Assembly: GCA_026461395.1 (NCBI GenBank)
Contig: JAPJNA010000033.1
Span: 1 to 45,369 of the forward strand
Source of the DNA: Chthoniobacterales bacterium
Lineage (GTDB): Bacteria; Verrucomicrobiota; Verrucomicrobiia; Chthoniobacterales; UBA6821
DNA: 45,369 bases
Direction: 5' to 3'
Shown here: one piece after another, positions 1 through 8,961 of the stretch
Position numbering within the stretch: position 1 is the stretch's first letter
Layout: each line of letters starts with the position of its first letter
Program-made: the position numbers and the translations under genes
Notes under the pieces: generated by a model
What the model was told of the DNA's origin: nothing
What the model saw: only the letters and a program-made list of their open reading frames with translations
Database searches by the model: none

Positions 1-136
1 AAGAATGCGAGTGGCGTTGGAACCACAGACATCGTAAAATCTACCCCATCCTACTCAAACACCTCCGCCAGCACCCTCTCTCAACTACATAAGACCCTAG
101 TTTTTTATTTCACGGGACGGTCTTTGGGATTTATCT

Positions 137-141
137 GGAGG
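137..141 (+). promoter_or_regulatory. Shine-Dalgarno site of ppdK
   Basis: GGAGG lies 8 bases before the ATG at 150. It is the clearest ribosome binding site in the window and fixes the ppdK start. The rest of 1-149 shows nothing else I can name. Confidence 0.75.
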
Positions 142-149
142 CGATTCTG

Positions 150-2948
150 ATGAAAAAGCCTCCCTCCTCCAAAAATAAGGTTTCTCGCAACTTTCAGGAG
201 TTCCCAAGCAAAGGGAAATCCATCCGCAAAAAACCGGCCGTCACAAAAAAACGGCTAGTTTATTTTTTTGGACAGGGCGAAGCGGACGGGGATGGGGGCA
301 TGAAGGCGCTCCTAGGTGGCAAAGGAGCCAATCTGGCCGAGATGACACGGATCGGTCTTCCCGTGCCTCCTGGATTTACGATCACAACCGAAGTCTGCAC
401 TCATTATTACGCCAACGACCGTAGCTACCCTGAGGATCTTGACCGTCAGGTCGATGCAGGCATCCGAAAGATTGAAAAAATCATGGGGCTCCGGTTTGGT
501 GATGACACATCCTTTCCCTTGCTCGTCTCAGTGCGCTCGGGTGCCCGCGACTCGATGCCCGGCATGATGGACACGATTCTCAATCTGGGCCTCAACGATC
601 GGACCGTCACCGCTCTTGCGCGATCCACTGGGAATGAAAGCTTTGCCTGGGACTGTTACCGGCGCTTCATCCAGATGTACGGAGATGTTGTCATGGGTGT
701 GCAGAAACTCCCCGGTGATGACCATGAACCTTTCGAGCAGGTAATTCATGAACTGAAGATGAAACGCTATGGGACTGATATTCCGGATAATGAGCTAACC
801 GCTTCTGATAGCAGCGAACTGGTCAACCGATTCAAGCAGTTGGTCAAGCGGCGCTCGGGAAGGGAGTTTCCGGAGGATCCCTGGGTCCAACTCCGAGGAG
901 CGATCGGCGCGGTGTTCGGATCATGGATGAATGATCGTGCGGTGGTTTACCGGCGCAAATACCACATCCCCCACGAATGGGGGACGGCGGTTAGCGTCCA
1001 AGCCATGGTTTTCGGCAATACTGGTGAAAATTCTGGTTCCGGTGTCGCTTTCACTAGGAATCCCGCCTCGGGTGACAAGGAACTCTACGGCGAGTTCCTG
1101 ATCAATGCCCAGGGCGAGGACGTGGTGGCGGGTGTTCGCACTCCCGAGCCAGTCGGGCGTCTAAGAGATCATCTGCCCGCCGCCCATGCGGAATTACAAA
1201 GAATCCGGGAGCTCCTCGAGGGACATTTTCGCGATGTGCAGGATTTTGAATTTACGATTCAGGAGGGCAAGCTATTCATGCTCCAGACGCGTAGCGGGAA
1301 GCGTACCGCGATTGCTGCCCTCAAATTTTCCATGGATATGGTGAGTGAGGGACTAATCGACCGCAAGACAGCCATTCAGCGCAATCCGGCCGATCAGATC
1401 GAGCAGCTGCTGGCGCCAGTCTTCGATGCCGGAGCCGTAGCGAAAGCCCAAATCTTGGCAACCGGCCTGCCTGCGGGACCCGGCGCCGCCTCCGGAAAAA
1501 TTTATCTCAATGCCGAGCGCGCCGTCGAGGCCGCAGCCAAAGGTGAACCCGTGATACTGGTCCGCATGGAGACATCCCCTGAGGATCTCCGTGGGATGAT
1601 TGCCGCACAAGGAATCCTGACGGCCCGAGGCGGAGTCTCATCGCACGCCGCTTTGGTGGCCCGTCAGATGGGTAAGGTCTGTGTTTGCGGGGTTCCAAAC
1701 CTACATGTCGATTACCGGGACAAGGTGATCCGTGTCGGTGGAAAGTCCATGCATGAGGGGGATTTCCTATCCATCGATGGCACCGCCGGAACGGTCTATG
1801 CCGGCAAATTATCAACCATGTCGTCGGAGATCGTTGCAGGACTGATTCATGGCGATGCCGATGCTAGGAAGACTCGTAAGTTTCGTGACTTCAAGCGACT
1901 CATGGACTGGTGCTCGGAATTTACCAAGCTCGAGGTCAGGACAAATGCGGATACCCCGGAGCAGACTAGGCGCGCTCTTGCTTTCGGCGCAAAGGGAGTG
2001 GGCCTCTGCAGGACGGAGCATATGTTTTTTGAGGGTGATCGCATCAATGCCATGCGTGAGATGATCCTTGCAGACAACGAGCAGGATCGTCGCAGGGCAC
2101 TTGCCAAGCTGCTTCCCTACCAGCGCAAGGACTTCGCTGGAATCTTCCGCGAGCTGAAGGGATTGCCTGCCACGATCAGGCTTCTTGATCCCCCTCTGCA
2201 CGAATTTCTACCTAATGATGTCAGTGGGCAGGAGGAACTTTCCCGTAGAATCGGAGTAAGCGTCTCAGCTATTGCCCGGCGAGTTCGCGAGTTGCACGAG
2301 TTTAATCCAATGCTCGGTCACCGCGGTTGCCGGCTCGGGATTACTTATCCGGAGATTACCGAAATGCAGGCGCATGCTGTGTTTGAGTCGGCCTTGGAAG
2401 TGGCTCAAACTGGTTTGAAGGTGCGGCCTGAGATCATGGTGCCGCTGGTCGGTGACCGCCGTGAATTCGATCTCCAGGCTGAAATTATCCATTCGGTTGC
2501 CTCGGAAGTGCTGGGGAAGAAGAAGAGATCCATCTCCTACACTGTGGGAACAATGATTGAGGTGCCACGAGCCGCGCTCATGGCGGGCAGCATCGCCGGC
2601 ACGGCCCAATTCTTCAGCTTTGGCACTAATGATCTCACCCAGACCACCTTGGGTATCAGTAGGGATGACATGGGATCCTTTGCGACCGCTTATACAGAAA
2701 ACGAAATCTTTGCCCGCAACCCTTTTGCCACCCTCGATCAGGACGGGGTCGGTCTTCTGATGAAGATGGCTGTGAGCGCGGGACGCGAGAGTAATCCCGA
2801 TCTCAAGATCGGGATCTGTGGTGAACATGGGGGGGATCCTGCTTCTATAACCTTCTGTCATCGCTTGGGTATTAACTACGTCAGCTGCTCCCCCTATCGC
2901 GTACCGGTCGCGCGTCTCGCCGCTGCACAGGCGGCTTTGGCTGATTGA
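150..2948 (+). CDS. ppdK: Pyruvate, phosphate dikinase
   Basis: Interconverts pyruvate + ATP + Pi with phosphoenolpyruvate + AMP + PPi in the cytoplasm, linking glycolysis and gluconeogenesis. The 932-residue product has the family's three parts: an N-terminal ATP-grasp domain (GGKGANLAEM near residue 56), a central swivelling phosphohistidine domain with GGVSSHAALVAR and the catalytic His at about residue 499, and a C-terminal PEP/pyruvate TIM barrel with FFSFGTNDLTQ and GICGEHGG (catalytic Cys about 890). The length is slightly above the usual 870-890 because of a basic Lys/Ser-rich N-terminal extension of about 35 residues before YFFGQGEADGDGG. The start is fixed by a good GGAGG site. The gene appears to be transcribed alone and ends at a bidirectional terminator facing ilvC. 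Identification is secure; the role of the extension is unknown. Confidence 0.97.
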   Translation: MKKPPSSKNKVSRNFQEFPSKGKSIRKKPAVTKKRLVYFFGQGEADGDGGMKALLGGKGANLAEMTRIGLPVPPGFTITTEVCTHYYANDRSYPEDLDRQVDAGIRKIEKIMGLRFGDDTSFPLLVSVRSGARDSMPGMMDTILNLGLNDRTVTALARSTGNESFAWDCYRRFIQMYGDVVMGVQKLPGDDHEPFEQVIHELKMKRYGTDIPDNELTASDSSELVNRFKQLVKRRSGREFPEDPWVQLRGAIGAVFGSWMNDRAVVYRRKYHIPHEWGTAVSVQAMVFGNTGENSGSGVAFTRNPASGDKELYGEFLINAQGEDVVAGVRTPEPVGRLRDHLPAAHAELQRIRELLEGHFRDVQDFEFTIQEGKLFMLQTRSGKRTAIAALKFSMDMVSEGLIDRKTAIQRNPADQIEQLLAPVFDAGAVAKAQILATGLPAGPGAASGKIYLNAERAVEAAAKGEPVILVRMETSPEDLRGMIAAQGILTARGGVSSHAALVARQMGKVCVCGVPNLHVDYRDKVIRVGGKSMHEGDFLSIDGTAGTVYAGKLSTMSSEIVAGLIHGDADARKTRKFRDFKRLMDWCSEFTKLEVRTNADTPEQTRRALAFGAKGVGLCRTEHMFFEGDRINAMREMILADNEQDRRRALAKLLPYQRKDFAGIFRELKGLPATIRLLDPPLHEFLPNDVSGQEELSRRIGVSVSAIARRVRELHEFNPMLGHRGCRLGITYPEITEMQAHAVFESALEVAQTGLKVRPEIMVPLVGDRREFDLQAEIIHSVASEVLGKKKRSISYTVGTMIEVPRAALMAGSIAGTAQFFSFGTNDLTQTTLGISRDDMGSFATAYTENEIFARNPFATLDQDGVGLLMKMAVSAGRESNPDLKIGICGEHGGDPASITFCHRLGINYVSCSPYRVPVARLAAAQAALAD

Positions 2949-3002
2949 TAAGATTCTACCGGCATCCAGCCCTCGTTTGCCGGCCGGTTTTCGGAATAAA
3001 AA

Positions 3003-3042
3003 AAGGGCATCCGGAAGATTCCTTCCGGATGCCCTTATTTTT
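3003..3042. terminator. Bidirectional intrinsic terminator between ppdK and ilvC
   Basis: A perfect 15-bp stem (3003-3017 with 3022-3036) closes a 4-base loop. An A-rich run precedes it and ATTTTT follows it, so it can terminate the rightward ppdK transcript and the leftward ilvNC transcript. Confidence 0.9.
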
Positions 3043-3056
3043 GAAACGATTCTTAT

Positions 3057-4082
3057 TTAGTAGGCGGCCTGGGCTCCCTTGATGTTTTTCTTCTTGATCC
3101 AGGACATACGGGAACGGAGCTGATCGCCCACCTTCTCGATGGGGTGTTTCTCGCCGGCTTTGAGGAGCGCGTTATACTTCTTCTTGCCGCCTTTGGCTTC
3201 TGCAATCCAATCCTTGGCGAATTTGCCCGACTGAATGTCCTTGAGGGCGCTCTTCATGCGCTTCTTCACGGAGGCGTCGATGACCTTCGGGCCGACAACG
3301 ATGTCCCCGTACTTTGCGGTCTCGGAGATCGAGAAGCGCATGCCGCTGATGCCGGACTCATTGATCATGTCGACGATCAGCTTAAGCTCGTGCAGAACCT
3401 CGAAATAGGCCATCTCGGGCTGGTATCCAGCCTCGACCAGCGTCTCGAAACCGGCCTGAATAAGCGCTGCGGTACCACCACAGAGAACGGCCTGCTCGCC
3501 GAAGAGATCGGTCTCGGTCTCTTCTTGGAAGGAGGTCTCGAAGACGCCGCCGCGTGTGCCGCCGATGCCCTTGGCCCAGGTGAGGGCGGTCTTTTTGGCA
3601 TTGCCGCTCTTGTTCTGGTGGATGGCGATGAGGGTGGGGACACCCTTTCCTTCCTGGTACTGGCGGCGGACGGTGTGACCGGGGCCCTTGGGAGCGACCA
3701 TGATAATGTCAACATGCTTGGGCGGCTGGATCGTCTTGAAGTGGATCGCGAAGCCGTGGCTGAAGAGGAGTGTGTGACCCGAGTGGAGATTTGGGGCGAT
3801 GTCCTTCTCATAGACCTCAGGGATTGTGAGATCGGGAACAGCCACAAAGACCACGTCGGCCTTCTTGACTGCATCGGCCGTGTCAAAAACCTCGAAGCCG
3901 AGTTTCTTGGCGACAGCTCGGCTCTTGCTCTTGGGGTAGAGGCCGATGATGACCTTGACGCCGCTCTCCTTGAGGTTGAGGGCATGGGCGTGTCCCTGGG
4001 AACCGAAGCCGATCACGGCACAGGTTTTTCCCTTGAAGAACTTCAGGTCGGCATCTTTGCAGGTGTAGATTTTAGCGGGCAT
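3057..4082 (-). CDS. ilvC: Ketol-acid reductoisomerase
   Basis: Converts acetolactate or acetohydroxybutyrate to the dihydroxy acid with NAD(P)H and Mg2+, the second step of valine/isoleucine synthesis. The 341-residue protein is a short class I enzyme. It has a Rossmann motif ([13 protein letters not shown], about residues 25-37), the cofactor loop [13 protein letters not shown], the [10 protein letters not shown] active-site segment and the knotted C-terminal domain with [12 protein letters not shown] and [13 protein letters not shown], which carry the metal-binding acids. It lies 38 nt downstream of ilvN in the same orientation. No Shine-Dalgarno motif is visible before the ATG. A long open frame on the opposite strand is a codon-bias shadow. 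Confidence 0.97.
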   Translation of the reverse strand: MPAKIYTCKDADLKFFKGKTCAVIGFGSQGHAHALNLKESGVKVIIGLYPKSKSRAVAKKLGFEVFDTADAVKKADVVFVAVPDLTIPEVYEKDIAPNLHSGHTLLFSHGFAIHFKTIQPPKHVDIIMVAPKGPGHTVRRQYQEGKGVPTLIAIHQNKSGNAKKTALTWAKGIGGTRGGVFETSFQEETETDLFGEQAVLCGGTAALIQAGFETLVEAGYQPEMAYFEVLHELKLIVDMINESGISGMRFSISETAKYGDIVVGPKVIDASVKKRMKSALKDIQSGKFAKDWIAEAKGGKKKYNALLKAGEKHPIEKVGDQLRSRMSWIKKKNIKGAQAAY

Positions 4083-4120
4083 GGGTTGGTGGTTTTTGGG
4101 TGATGGTGAATGGTGAGATA

Positions 4121-4597
4121 TTACTTGGAGCGGGCAAGGGCGATTTTGCCGGTGCGGGTCAGTTCTGTGATTCCAAACGGACCCATCAGAGCAAGGAACT
4201 TGTCAATCTTGCTCTCGGAGCCCGTGACCTCGATCGCAAGGCGTTTCGGCTGAACGTCGATGATCTTGGCGCGGAAGATATCGCAGATCTGCATGATCTC
4301 GCCTCGGGCCTTGGCATCGGCCTTCACGCGGATAAGCACGAGCTCGCGGTCGACATAGTCCGACTCGCCGAAGTCCTCGACGCTGATGACGTTTACGAGC
4401 TTGTCGAGTTGCTTGTTGACCTGATCCAGCACCTTGTCGTCCCCGCGGACCACGATGGTCATGCGGGATGTCTCGGGGTCAAGAGTCGGGCCGACGTTCA
4501 GGGTGTCGATATTGAAGCCGCGTCCGCTGAACATGCCGGCGATACGGGTGAGGACACCGAATTTGTTTTCGACGAGGATGGAGATGGTGTGGCGCAT
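4121..4597 (-). CDS. ilvN: Acetolactate synthase small (regulatory) subunit
   Basis: The regulatory subunit binds branched-chain amino acids and confers feedback inhibition on acetohydroxyacid synthase. The 158-residue protein begins [23 protein letters not shown], the typical first strand and helix of the ACT domain (about 1-75), followed by the ALS_ss C-terminal domain. The frame stays open upstream to 4807, but the ACT domain starts exactly at the ATG at 4597 and the extra part would overlap the divergent phosphatase gene, so 4597 is preferred. The usual partner ilvB is not adjacent; only ilvC follows. Regulation by a leader attenuator is not evident. Confidence 0.94.
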   Translation of the reverse strand: MRHTISILVENKFGVLTRIAGMFSGRGFNIDTLNVGPTLDPETSRMTIVVRGDDKVLDQVNKQLDKLVNVISVEDFGESDYVDRELVLIRVKADAKARGEIMQICDIFRAKIIDVQPKRLAIEVTGSESKIDKFLALMGPFGITELTRTGKIALARSK

Positions 4598-4687
4598 AGA
4601 AGCTTCGCCCCATAACGGAGCTGATCCTTTAGAATGCTGAAGCTCTTTTTTTTCGTCAAACGGAAAGAGACTGATTACCACTGCTGG

Positions 4688-5275
4688 ATGCAATTCCTTC
4701 AACTTCCCGATCGCGATTTCGACGCCTACATTTTCGACTGCGACGGCACTCTCGCCGACACAATGGGTCTCCACTACGACGCCTGGAAGATGGCCCTCGA
4801 GCCGCATGGGGCTGATCTACCCGAGGATCTCTACTATAGCTGGGGAGGGCGTCCCACCCGCGAGATCGTCGAGGCGCTTAACGAGATGCAGGGGCTGTTC
4901 ATGGACCCGGATCTTATGGTTCATCATAAGGAAGGGCTGTATCATCAACTTCTCCCCAGCGTTCAACCGATCGATGCCGTTGTTGCGATCGCACGCTCCT
5001 TTCACGGTAAGAAACCGCTTGCCGTGGCCTCCGGTGGCGGCCGCAAGTCGGTTCATGCCACCCTTGAGGGGCTCGGGTTGACTCATCTCTTTGAAGCAAT
5101 CGTCACGTCCGAGGATTACAAGAATGGCAAGCCCTCTCCCGATCCTTATCTGGAAGCGGCCCGCCGCCTCAGTGTCGATCCTTCGGAATGTCTCGTCTTC
5201 GAGGATACCGAAATCGGACGCCAGTCGGCGGAAGCCGCGGGCATGCAGTGCGTGCTGGTGGATTCCCGCAAATAG
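4688..5275 (+). CDS. HAD-superfamily phosphatase, beta-phosphoglucomutase-like
   Basis: A cytoplasmic HAD hydrolase of the subfamily with an alpha-helical cap between motif I and motif II. Visible motifs: I FDCDGTLADT (nucleophile and acid/base Asp), II VASGGG (Ser), III the Lys in KNGKPSPDPY, IV LVFEDTEIG. The GKPSPDPY segment and cap type resemble beta-phosphoglucomutase and sugar phosphatases, but the substrate cannot be read from sequence. Two starts are possible: ATG 4688 (195 residues, chosen because it begins just before the first strand) or ATG 4634 (213 residues). It diverges from ilvN with a very short gap, so the two promoters must overlap the gene ends. Function in vivo unknown. 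Confidence 0.87.
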   Translation: MQFLQLPDRDFDAYIFDCDGTLADTMGLHYDAWKMALEPHGADLPEDLYYSWGGRPTREIVEALNEMQGLFMDPDLMVHHKEGLYHQLLPSVQPIDAVVAIARSFHGKKPLAVASGGGRKSVHATLEGLGLTHLFEAIVTSEDYKNGKPSPDPYLEAARRLSVDPSECLVFEDTEIGRQSAEAAGMQCVLVDSRK

Positions 5276-5337
5276 AAGTCCGAAAATAGACCACGTAATA
5301 GGCCCCGTAAATATTTTCGTCTCTCAGGCGGTGGCGA

Positions 5338-5796
5338 CTACTGCGACCCGGCACCAGAGGCCTGTGCGGCCACTTTCTTAAGCAGTGGTTCGAACTCGGC
5401 ATTCCAGAGTCCGATCAAGGGGCGCTTGCTCTGAAAGCCCGCCACGCCAGCGTCACTCACGGTATAGACCTTGGGGCTGATTCTGTAATTGTTTGTTCCG
5501 GGAATCGGAGTGATTTTTACCTCCACCCTGATCATCTGAGGATCGCCATAGCTGCCCCAGAGAACATTGGCTAGTTGGTTGGAATTTTTGTCGAAGGAGA
5601 CGGAGCTGATGTCGTTACCAAAAGCCGGAGTGTAGCCGTAGTTCGGAAAGACAGACTGCGCAGCTGTAACGATTGCCGTGGGATTGGAGTTGGTGACGGT
5701 GACGGAGCCCATGCCGCCGGATTTCTCAACATGGGTGGTGAGGCACCCGGCGAGCACGAGTGTGGCAGCGGCAAACAGAGCGGAGAGATATTTCAC
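5338..5796 (-). CDS. Putative lipoprotein of unknown function
   Basis: From the GTG at 5796 the product is 152 residues. It starts VKYLSALFAAATLVLAGC, an ideal short lipoprotein signal with lipobox LAGC, followed by a small soluble domain (TNSNPTAIVTAAQSVFPNYGY, then beta-rich RVEVKITPIPGTNNYRISPKVYTV). It is probably anchored to the outer or inner membrane facing the periplasm. A longer frame from ATG 5865 (175 residues) reads through one arm of a palindromic repeat and gives an odd Phe/Pro-rich N-terminus, so it is less likely. Neither start has a ribosome binding site. I do not recognise the family. The 5' region appears to have been reshaped by the repeat. Confidence 0.72.
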   Translation of the reverse strand: MKYLSALFAAATLVLAGCLTTHVEKSGGMGSVTVTNSNPTAIVTAAQSVFPNYGYTPAFGNDISSVSFDKNSNQLANVLWGSYGDPQMIRVEVKITPIPGTNNYRISPKVYTVSDAGVAGFQSKRPLIGLWNAEFEPLLKKVAAQASGAGSQ

Positions 5797-5894
5797 AGGG
5801 ATAAAGGGGATGAACTCATAGAAAAAAATAAAAGGTGATCGAGAGGAATGAAAAACGAATTCCAATCAGGTTTTTTATTCCCCTTTATCCCTGT
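5795..5894. repeat. Palindromic intergenic repeat (copy A)
   Basis: A 15-base sequence at 5795-5809 is repeated as its exact reverse complement at 5880-5894, with about 70 AT-rich bases between. The arm vocabulary (ATCCC, TTTATCCC, CTGTGAA) recurs in the inverted repeat at 20040-20128, which suggests a dispersed REP-like family. The left arm covers the likely GTG start of the lipoprotein gene. Confidence 0.65.
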
Positions 5895-5909
5895 CAGTAA
5901 ACTCAGGAA

Positions 5910-7085
5910 TCAGTCTGTGATATGAACGGGTGATCCGCTTGCAGGTTGCGCGGCTCGGAGCTTTGCGATGACGCGGGGAATGATCTCCAGTGCTCGGTCG
6001 ATTTCGGTATCGGTGGTTGTGCGACCTAAGGAGAAGCGGAGGCTGGCGCGTGCCTCGTCGCGGCTGACGCCCATGGCGGTGAGGACGTGGGATGGATTAA
6101 TCGATCCGCTACTGCAGGCTGATCCCGCCGAGCAGCAGAGACCCTCTTTGTCAAAAAGAAGAAGCGCGGTTTCGGCTTCGATGCCGGCGAAGGTAAGATT
6201 GCTGGTGTTCGGGAGTCGTGGTTCGTCCGTTCCGTTGCGTCGTATCCCTGCGACTGTTGAGAGAAGAGTCTGCTCGAAATGATCCCGCAGTTTTCCGATC
6301 CGTTCCGCCGCCATCAGAAGGTGGGCCTGTGCCAACTCTGCAGCCTTCCCGAAGGCAATGATCGAAGCAACATTCTGAGTTCCTCCCCGCTTACTCTCCT
6401 CCTGACTGCCGCGAAACAAGGGGGTGTAGCGGGCGCGGCGGTTCACATAGAGAGCGCCAACACCTTTTGGCGCGTAGAGCTTGTGGGCAGAAAGGGAGGC
6501 ATACTGGACGCCAAGTTCTTCCAGATTGATCGGCACCTTACCCGCGGCCTGCACGGCATCGAGATGAAGGGGAACTTTCCGGCGCGTTGTGATGGAGACG
6601 ATCTCATCGATGGGGAAGAGGACGCCGGTTTCGTTGTTAGCCCAGAGCAGTGAGACGACAGCTGTGTCGGCCGTGATGGCTGATTCCAGTTTTTCAGGAT
6701 CAAGGATTCCATCCTTATCTACGGGTAGCCAGGTGATCTCGTAACCGCGTGTGGCTAGATATTCGCAGAGTTTGATGGTCGCGCTGTGCTCGACCGCCGA
6801 GGTGATGATGTGGCGCTTGTCGGGATCGATCGCGAGGGCCGAGAGGATGGCGGTGTTAGTCGCCTCTGTGCCGCAGCTGTTGAAGATGATCTCGGAGGGT
6901 TGTGCTCCGACAAGGGAGGCAACCTGCTCCCGGGCTTTGGTCAACGCTGCTGCTGAGCGGCGCCCCAATGAATACAAACTGGAGGGATTCCCAAATTCAT
7001 TTTCGAGCCATGGAAGCATAGCGGCAAGCACCTCGGCGTCGATCGGCGTGGTGGCGTTGTGGTCGAGATAGAGAAGTTCGGACAT
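5910..7085 (-). CDS. Cysteine desulfurase (NifS/IscS family)
   Basis: A PLP enzyme that removes sulfur from cysteine and hands it as persulfide to Fe-S scaffolds or tRNA thiolation. The 391-residue protein starts with LYLDHNATTP, has the PLP-stacking His near residue 100 (TSAVEHSAT), the Schiff-base Lys at about 202 (SLSAHKLYAPKGVG), and the mobile-loop catalytic Cys at about 324 within GSACSSG. The Cys-rich loop LCCSAGSACSSG is the class I (IscS/NifS) form, not the SufS form. An IscU-like scaffold and SufT lie 4-5 kb away on the same strand, so a shared Fe-S role is plausible but not shown. Confidence 0.95.
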   Translation of the reverse strand: MSELLYLDHNATTPIDAEVLAAMLPWLENEFGNPSSLYSLGRRSAAALTKAREQVASLVGAQPSEIIFNSCGTEATNTAILSALAIDPDKRHIITSAVEHSATIKLCEYLATRGYEITWLPVDKDGILDPEKLESAITADTAVVSLLWANNETGVLFPIDEIVSITTRRKVPLHLDAVQAAGKVPINLEELGVQYASLSAHKLYAPKGVGALYVNRRARYTPLFRGSQEESKRGGTQNVASIIAFGKAAELAQAHLLMAAERIGKLRDHFEQTLLSTVAGIRRNGTDEPRLPNTSNLTFAGIEAETALLLFDKEGLCCSAGSACSSGSINPSHVLTAMGVSRDEARASLRFSLGRTTTDTEIDRALEIIPRVIAKLRAAQPASGSPVHITD

Positions 7086-7176
7086 GGCTTGAGATAGTGA
7101 TACTAAAAACAGTGGTGTCCCTCTGGCAATGCGCCGTTGCGTTTATGACGCGGACTCCATCCACCGAACTTACTGC

Positions 7177-7695
7177 TTAATGGGAAGCAAGTTCCGGTTC
7201 GGGCTTTGGAGTCGGCTTGCCTGGCCCGCCAGAATCCCTAGTCGGGGCGTCCGGCTTCGGGAGGTTTCCGCCATCCTCGCCCGGGTCTTTCTCATGGGGA
7301 TCGGAGAGATGATCGATCGCGATGAAGAGGGTTTTGGAGTGGCGGGCGAAGAGAAGGTTGAAGAGAACAATCGGAGTCAGAACAGCCGCGAGCAGCCAGC
7401 CAATGGAAGGATGGATAACTAAATCTAGGGTAATATAAATAACGATACCCAGTACGCTGCCCGCTCCGTAATTGATAACCCAGGTCGAGGCAAGAAAGTA
7501 ACCGGGTTCACGCTCGTAGGGATAGCCGCAGCGGGGGCATCCATCCAGGGGTGAGAACCAGTCGCGTAGGGATCGGGTTTTGAGTAGCGCAGCGAAGACT
7601 GGCGACTTGCCGCAGACCGGACAGCGAAGGATCATCGCCCGCCCGAAATATCGGAGCGCTTTTCCAACAAAGCTCTCCGGTGCGCGGTTGGTCAC
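7177..7695 (-). CDS. DUF983 family membrane protein with zinc-ribbon-like CxxC pairs
   Basis: A 172-residue protein with two CxxC pairs (RCPVCGKSP at about 25 and GCPRCGYPY at about 53), likely binding one metal, then two transmembrane helices (about 67-90 and 95-115). Its C-terminal tail of about 45 residues is Pro/Asp/Lys-rich and probably disordered. This is the DUF983 architecture, whose function is not established. The start at 7695 is a GTG; an internal ATG (MILRCPVC) could also be used. The upstream secreted-protein gene ends 27 nt before it, so the two probably share a transcript. Confidence 0.82.
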   Translation of the reverse strand: MTNRAPESFVGKALRYFGRAMILRCPVCGKSPVFAALLKTRSLRDWFSPLDGCPRCGYPYEREPGYFLASTWVINYGAGSVLGIVIYITLDLVIHPSIGWLLAAVLTPIVLFNLLFARHSKTLFIAIDHLSDPHEKDPGEDGGNLPKPDAPTRDSGGPGKPTPKPEPELASH

Positions 7696-7722
7696 GATAA
7701 TGATTTCCCCGGATATTGGGGA

Positions 7723-8457
7723 TTACTGGACCCAGCGGCCGGTGCTGCTGCCAAGTGTTGGATGCCATCCCGGCACGTCACTGCCGGAATAATCTGTCGA
7801 CCCGATGGCACCTATCATGCGCTGACCGGTGGCCCTGCGCCAGAGGGCGCACATGCTCTCCCCGGTGTGGCATCCCCAGCTCTTGACAAAAGCACGGGGT
7901 GCAAAGTCCTCGCGATCGATTTGATTGAGCTCGGTCTCGTGTAGCCAGACCTTGGAGCCGGTGTCGATCTCGTTGCTGTAATCGAACATGAAGCAGCATT
8001 TGTTAGAGTGCCCGAAATACTCAAGATTCGCTATCTTGACCTGATCACGCGGTTTTCCAGCATTGAGGTAATTGATCAACTGCTTCTGATTGTTGAAAAA
8101 GATGAGATTTGCCGCGGTCTTCTTCTGGATCGAGTCGAGTTCGGTAAGGAGGTTGCGATTTTCTTGACGGGTGCCACGGCGGACATAGGAGGGCTTGTAG
8201 ACGAGCCAAGTAATCCGGGCCTCGGGACCGAATTGCTGGCGAAGCTCCTCAAGGCGGATACGCGAAGCATGAGCGAAATTAGCCCACCAGTGGTCATGAG
8301 GCACCTTCTTGAATTTTTCCCACTCGATTAGCGAGGGGCCTCCGGTAATGACGATATACTCTTTCTGGAAGTTCTCCTGGGCACGGAGAGTTTCTGTGAA
8401 AGCGAGCGTGCAAAGCGGGATCAGCGGCAGGCAAAATCTGAAGATCGCGAGGTTCAT
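7723..8457 (-). CDS. Secreted protein with a candidate His/Cys dyad, caspase-like (unassigned)
   Basis: The 244-residue product has a signal peptide ending near LRAQ (residues 1-27). The mature part reads like a small alpha/beta hydrolase fold. Two segments stand out: LEYFGHSNKCC, with His about 150 after a hydrophobic strand, and FVKSWGCHTGES, with Cys about 196 after another strand. This spacing and order resemble clan CD peptidases (caspase/CHAT), where His precedes Cys, but the match is by eye only. The start is ATG 8457, which is 8 nt after the ridA stop and directly before the signal peptide; the frame stays open to 8490 inside ridA. Exported to periplasm or outside; substrate unknown. 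Confidence 0.72.
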   Translation of the reverse strand: MNLAIFRFCLPLIPLCTLAFTETLRAQENFQKEYIVITGGPSLIEWEKFKKVPHDHWWANFAHASRIRLEELRQQFGPEARITWLVYKPSYVRRGTRQENRNLLTELDSIQKKTAANLIFFNNQKQLINYLNAGKPRDQVKIANLEYFGHSNKCCFMFDYSNEIDTGSKVWLHETELNQIDREDFAPRAFVKSWGCHTGESMCALWRRATGQRMIGAIGSTDYSGSDVPGWHPTLGSSTGRWVQ

Positions 8458-8465
8458 ATTATGAC

Positions 8466-8858
8466 TTATTTCTCTAGAGCAACTACGCATTCAATCTCCA
8501 CATCGAATCCTAGCAACTGAGTGCCGACCGTGGCTCGGGCAGGGGGATGATCGCCACCGAAGTACTCCGCATAGACGGCATTCATCTCCTTGAATGTCTC
8601 TGGAGTGAGATTGCTGAGATAGACGCGGCACGAGACGGTATTCGCAAGACTGGCTTCTGATCCCTCGACGACGCGTTTGATGTTCTCCAGAACAAGTCGA
8701 GTCTGCTCGGTGACGCTTCCCCTCTCGATCTTGCCTGTCACAGGATCCCATGGAGTCATGCCCGAAACAAAGAGAAGAGGTGAGGCGGTCTGGACAGATA
8801 GAGAATAGGGGCCAAGAGCGGGGGGGCATCCTGCAATAGTACGGTTCGTGGTCTTCAT
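8466..8858 (-). CDS. RidA/YjgF/UK114 family protein
   Basis: RidA proteins are cytoplasmic trimers that hydrolyse reactive enamine/imine intermediates from PLP enzymes such as threonine dehydratase. The 130-residue protein matches in length and has the family pattern: GPYSLSVQ near the start, LLFVSGMTPWDP, and the signature PPARATVGTQLLG with the carboxylate-binding Arg and then the C-terminal VEIECVVALEK strand. It precedes the secreted caspase-like gene by 8 nt. It is not the canonical YjgF (some loop residues differ), so exact substrate class is open. Confidence 0.92.
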   Translation of the reverse strand: MKTTNRTIAGCPPALGPYSLSVQTASPLLFVSGMTPWDPVTGKIERGSVTEQTRLVLENIKRVVEGSEASLANTVSCRVYLSNLTPETFKEMNAVYAEYFGGDHPPARATVGTQLLGFDVEIECVVALEK

Positions 8859-8961
8859 GGAGTGACAATCGGTTGGAGTATGAAAAAATGGATTTCTTAG
8901 AAAGAAGCACTCGAGAGGTATGAAATCAATAAATCTGCGGACTTCTCTCTATTGAAACCTT

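Noticed and set aside
1-149. Open frame in the first 149 bases on the plus strand
   Set aside because: The translation looks random and the region includes the ppdK leader; no start or family match.
3144-4103. A 319-codon open frame opposite ilvC
   Set aside because: It is fully antisense to a well-conserved ilvC and its translation has no recognisable motif; it comes from codon bias.
4598-4807. N-terminal extension of ilvN
   Set aside because: The ACT domain begins at 4597 and the extension overlaps the divergent phosphatase.
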